Source: Pseudomonadota bacterium (GTDB taxonomy: Bacteria > Desulfobacterota > BSN033 > WVXP01 > G020346125). From it: a stretch of 7,768 nt of DNA. The translations under genes and the position numbers were made by a program. Within the stretch, counting starts at the first letter, position 1; the number at the start of each line of letters is the position of its first letter. The stretch spans positions 1 to 7,768 of the forward strand of contig DAOVGJ010000209.1 of NCBI GenBank assembly GCA_030672465.1, in the 5' to 3' direction. The notes below the pieces were generated by a model. That model saw only the letters and a list, made by a program, of their open reading frames with translations, searched no databases and was not told the origin of the DNA. Positions 6,322 to 7,768 of this stretch are shown here, piece by piece.

Positions 6322-7233
6322 TTAATTTAAAACATATTTTATGGGGTTTACGGGAACCCCGTTCACCCTTACCTCATAATGGAGATGAGGGCCCGTGGAC
6401 CTTCCCGTACTCCCCATCTCCGCGATCTTCTGTCCCCTCTTCACCTTTTGGCCAACCTTAACGTTTATCCTGGACAGGTGTCCATAACGGGTGATGAACC
6501 CGAATCCATGGCTGATGACCAGAATCTTGCCAAAGCCCCACTCCCGGCCGATATTGGTGACCAACCCGTCCGCAGGAGCCATGATGGGCGTACCGATTCG
6601 GTTTGATATATCGATCCCCTCATGCATCTGCCGCAGCCCCGTAAAGGGGGAAATCCGATACCCAAAACCAGAAGTAAACCATCCCCTTGTCGGCCAAATG
6701 GATGGGGTATGGGTCAACTGAACCCGTTTGTTTTGCAGGAGGCTTTCCAATTCCTTGAGGCTATTTCCTTCCGCGGTAGCCTCCTCATCCAGCCGTTCCA
6801 AGTCCTGCCTCATCTGCCTCATCAACTCCTCCTCATTCCTCTGGAGGAGCAAGGTCTCTCGGATATCCTCATGCGAAGGTCCACCAACTCCGAAGAATCT
6901 CCTGGTGCTCTCCTCGGAACCCTCGAGGTTGGCCAGAATCCTCAGCCTTCTATCAAACTCCCTCATCCCGCCGATCTTCTTCTCCAACTCCCCGATCTTC
7001 TCGGAGAAAAAATGAATCTGCGACCGCTGAAGCTGAGTTTCCCCCCGCAATCGGCTCAGTTCCAGGACCTTCTGCCTCATAATTACATAATCAAAGCTAA
7101 AATACCCGAGAAGGATGAAGAAGATGGGAATGAAGAAAAGGATCAGTTTAGCCAAGGGCCGGGGTAATCTGTATCTCCTGATCGCGGCAGCCTTCTTGGA
7201 AAAAATGAGGATATTGTAAAAGTCCCCTCCCAA
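6322..7233 (-). CDS. Membrane-anchored coiled-coil M23 (LytM-type) peptidoglycan endopeptidase
   Basis: A 303-residue envelope protein. A short basic N-terminus (to about 28) precedes one hydrophobic segment (about 29-50, LAKLILFFIPIFFILLGYFS), which should anchor it in the inner membrane with the rest outside. Residues about 52-100 and 122-172 are charged, Leu-rich and coiled-coil-like. The C-terminal M23 domain (about 180-300) keeps the zinc ligands His204 and Asp208 (HEGID) and His285, and the catalytic histidines His252 (RYGHLS) and His283 (GPHLHYEV). It is therefore probably an active peptide cross-link hydrolase, unlike degenerate EnvC/NlpD-type activators. The start is TTG: an in-frame TAA lies two codons upstream, AAAGGGGG is 6 nt away, and the GGDFYNILI start fits related proteins I recall (KKFYTILI-like). 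It ends at a strong terminator. The exact substrate bond and cellular role (division, elongation, sporulation-like) cannot be read from sequence. Confidence 0.92.
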   Translation of the reverse strand: MGGDFYNILIFSKKAAAIRRYRLPRPLAKLILFFIPIFFILLGYFSFDYVIMRQKVLELSRLRGETQLQRSQIHFFSEKIGELEKKIGGMREFDRRLRILANLEGSEESTRRFFGVGGPSHEDIRETLLLQRNEEELMRQMRQDLERLDEEATAEGNSLKELESLLQNKRVQLTHTPSIWPTRGWFTSGFGYRISPFTGLRQMHEGIDISNRIGTPIMAPADGLVTNIGREWGFGKILVISHGFGFITRYGHLSRINVKVGQKVKRGQKIAEMGSTGRSTGPHLHYEVRVNGVPVNPIKYVLN

Positions 7234-7239
7234 AAATTA

Positions 7240-7247
7240 CCCCCTTT
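7240..7247 (-). promoter_or_regulatory. Ribosome-binding site deciding the TTG start of the M23 gene
   Basis: AAAGGGGG on the minus strand lies 6 nt before TTG (7231-7233). No ATG or GTG exists in frame between the upstream TAA and the transmembrane segment, so the rare TTG start is the best choice. Confidence 0.6.
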
Positions 7248-7285
7248 CACCTACCAAACCAACCTTTAACAACCTCTAAGGTGGT

Positions 7286-7314
7286 CAGATATCAAAAAGA
7301 AATGGAAATGTCAA
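7286..7314 (-). promoter_or_regulatory. Candidate promoter of the M23 peptidase gene
   Basis: On the minus strand a perfect TTGACA (7309-7314) is followed after 17 nt by TATCTG (7286-7291), a poor -10 box improved by a preceding TGA (extended -10, TGn). Transcription would begin near 7279, about 45 nt before the TTG start codon. The position is right; the -10 is weak. Confidence 0.5.
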
Positions 7315-7537
7315 GAACTATTTTGATTAATCTCGCTCAGGAAGCCCCTTGGCCATGCTTTTTCATGAGGGCTCAACTGAGGTCAATACGTACCAATCCC
7401 CCTCTCAAATTAGAACCAAATGTAAGCAAAACCCATACCAAAGGGAGGAATTCACGGGGGTTAAAACCCTCACATTTCATGGAGATTAGGTTACATATTC
7501 TCTTGAAAAAACAGAGGAAAATGAAAACAGGAAATTA

Positions 7538-7557
7538 AAGGGAGGGTGAACCCCCTT
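7538..7557 (-). terminator. Weak hairpin, possible minus-strand terminator or attenuator
   Basis: On the minus strand AAGGG(GG) pairs with (CC)..CCCTT, with a TTCA loop and a 2-nt bulge, and is followed by TAATTT rather than a clean U-run. It lies about 85 nt downstream of the promoter candidate at 7628-7656. No T-run follows it on the plus strand. Confidence 0.3.
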
Positions 7558-7627
7558 CAAGCTATATCCGTTATGGTATCGTGATGTATTATATGACCTT
7601 TTTTCATAGAGAGGACATTTTTTGCAC

Positions 7628-7656
7628 AGTATTTATGATTATGAGGATCTTGTCAA
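7628..7656 (-). promoter_or_regulatory. Second minus-strand promoter candidate
   Basis: Perfect TTGACA (7651-7656), 17-nt spacer, AATACT (7628-7633; 4 of 6 matches to the -10 consensus) on the minus strand. It points toward the M23 gene, about 390 nt upstream of its start codon. It could be a distal M23 promoter or drive a short transcript. Confidence 0.4.
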
Positions 7657-7768
7657 GTTCATTTTGTGAGATAACTGAAAAAGTCGCTCTTCGCTGCTTA
7701 TGTACCCCCCTAACCGCATGACTGCAACACTGCAAAACAAGTATGTGATAACTTGCGCTCAGAGCTTC

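Larger units (their letters stand above)
7234..7768. other. Non-coding region upstream of the M23 gene
   Basis: I see no credible gene in these 535 bp, which are visibly more AT-rich than the genes. The one plus-strand frame (7281-7538, GTG start) has no ribosome-binding site, no recognisable motif, and runs antisense through the M23 promoter. What is visible: the M23 leader and promoter (7240-7314), a GC-rich minus-strand hairpin (7538-7557), a second TTGACA promoter candidate (7628-7656), an ACTGCA-type word pair (7721-7738), and a small inverted repeat CAAGT...ACTTG (7738-7755) close to the window edge. The true neighbour on the right lies outside the window. Confidence 0.7.

Noticed and set aside
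6622..7167. Plus-strand 181-residue frame
   Set aside because: Antisense shadow of the M23 gene's coiled-coil region.
7281..7538. Plus-strand 85-residue frame as a small gene
   Set aside because: GTG start without ribosome-binding site, no recognisable motif, antisense to the likely M23 promoter and leader.
7588..7593. Perfect minus-strand TATAAT as a promoter
   Set aside because: The position 17 nt upstream reads GTCCTC, nothing like a -35 box, and no TGn extension is present.
7588..7768. tRNA or other structured RNA near the right edge
   Set aside because: I found no cloverleaf arms, no T-loop GTTCRANYC box and no CCA end on either strand.

Overview
This is a bacterial chromosomal segment carrying ordinary core genes. 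The coding DNA is moderately GC-rich, and the sense strands are purine-rich with many AGG and CGG arginine codons. The SecA belongs to the long class with a lysine/arginine-rich insert in the preprotein-crosslinking domain. I recall that insert from Bacteroidota and other FCB/PVC-type lineages. I also recall the order M23 peptidase - secA - argJ from Deltaproteobacteria (Geobacter relatives). The two hints point in different directions, so I place the organism no more precisely than an uncultured-type Gram-negative bacterium.

Layout. The left part (1-1204) is read on the plus strand. It holds a SpoU/RlmB-type 23S rRNA 2'-O-methyltransferase whose first few codons lie off the left edge, overlapped by 8 bp by a small HAD-superfamily protein of the 'soluble P-type ATPase-like' kind. 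The right part (1891-7233) is read on the minus strand. In transcription order it holds a membrane-anchored coiled-coil M23/LytM endopeptidase, a strong intrinsic terminator, a sigma70-like promoter, secA, and argJ 43 bp after secA. The two gene sets converge on a 686-bp gap (1205-1890). A further 535 bp (7234-7768) lies upstream of the M23 gene; I found no gene in it, but it carries promoter-like elements.

Function. SecA powers export through SecYEG. The M23 protein is a plausible Sec-dependent envelope protein acting on peptidoglycan. ArgJ recycles acetyl groups in arginine synthesis and has no obvious functional link to SecA beyond likely co-transcription. RlmB modifies the large ribosomal subunit. 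The substrate of the HAD protein is unknown.

The unusual part is the convergent gap. It is a mosaic of at least four degenerate short-word repeat families: GAATTAA-type, TCAAAGTTCAAA-type, ACGA/CACG-rich, and GTTTCATT/GGTTA-type. An imperfect inverted pair (CCGAAGTTTCC[C]GG) bounds most of it. I found no CRISPR array, tRNA, rRNA, transposase or defence gene, and no convincing new multi-gene system.
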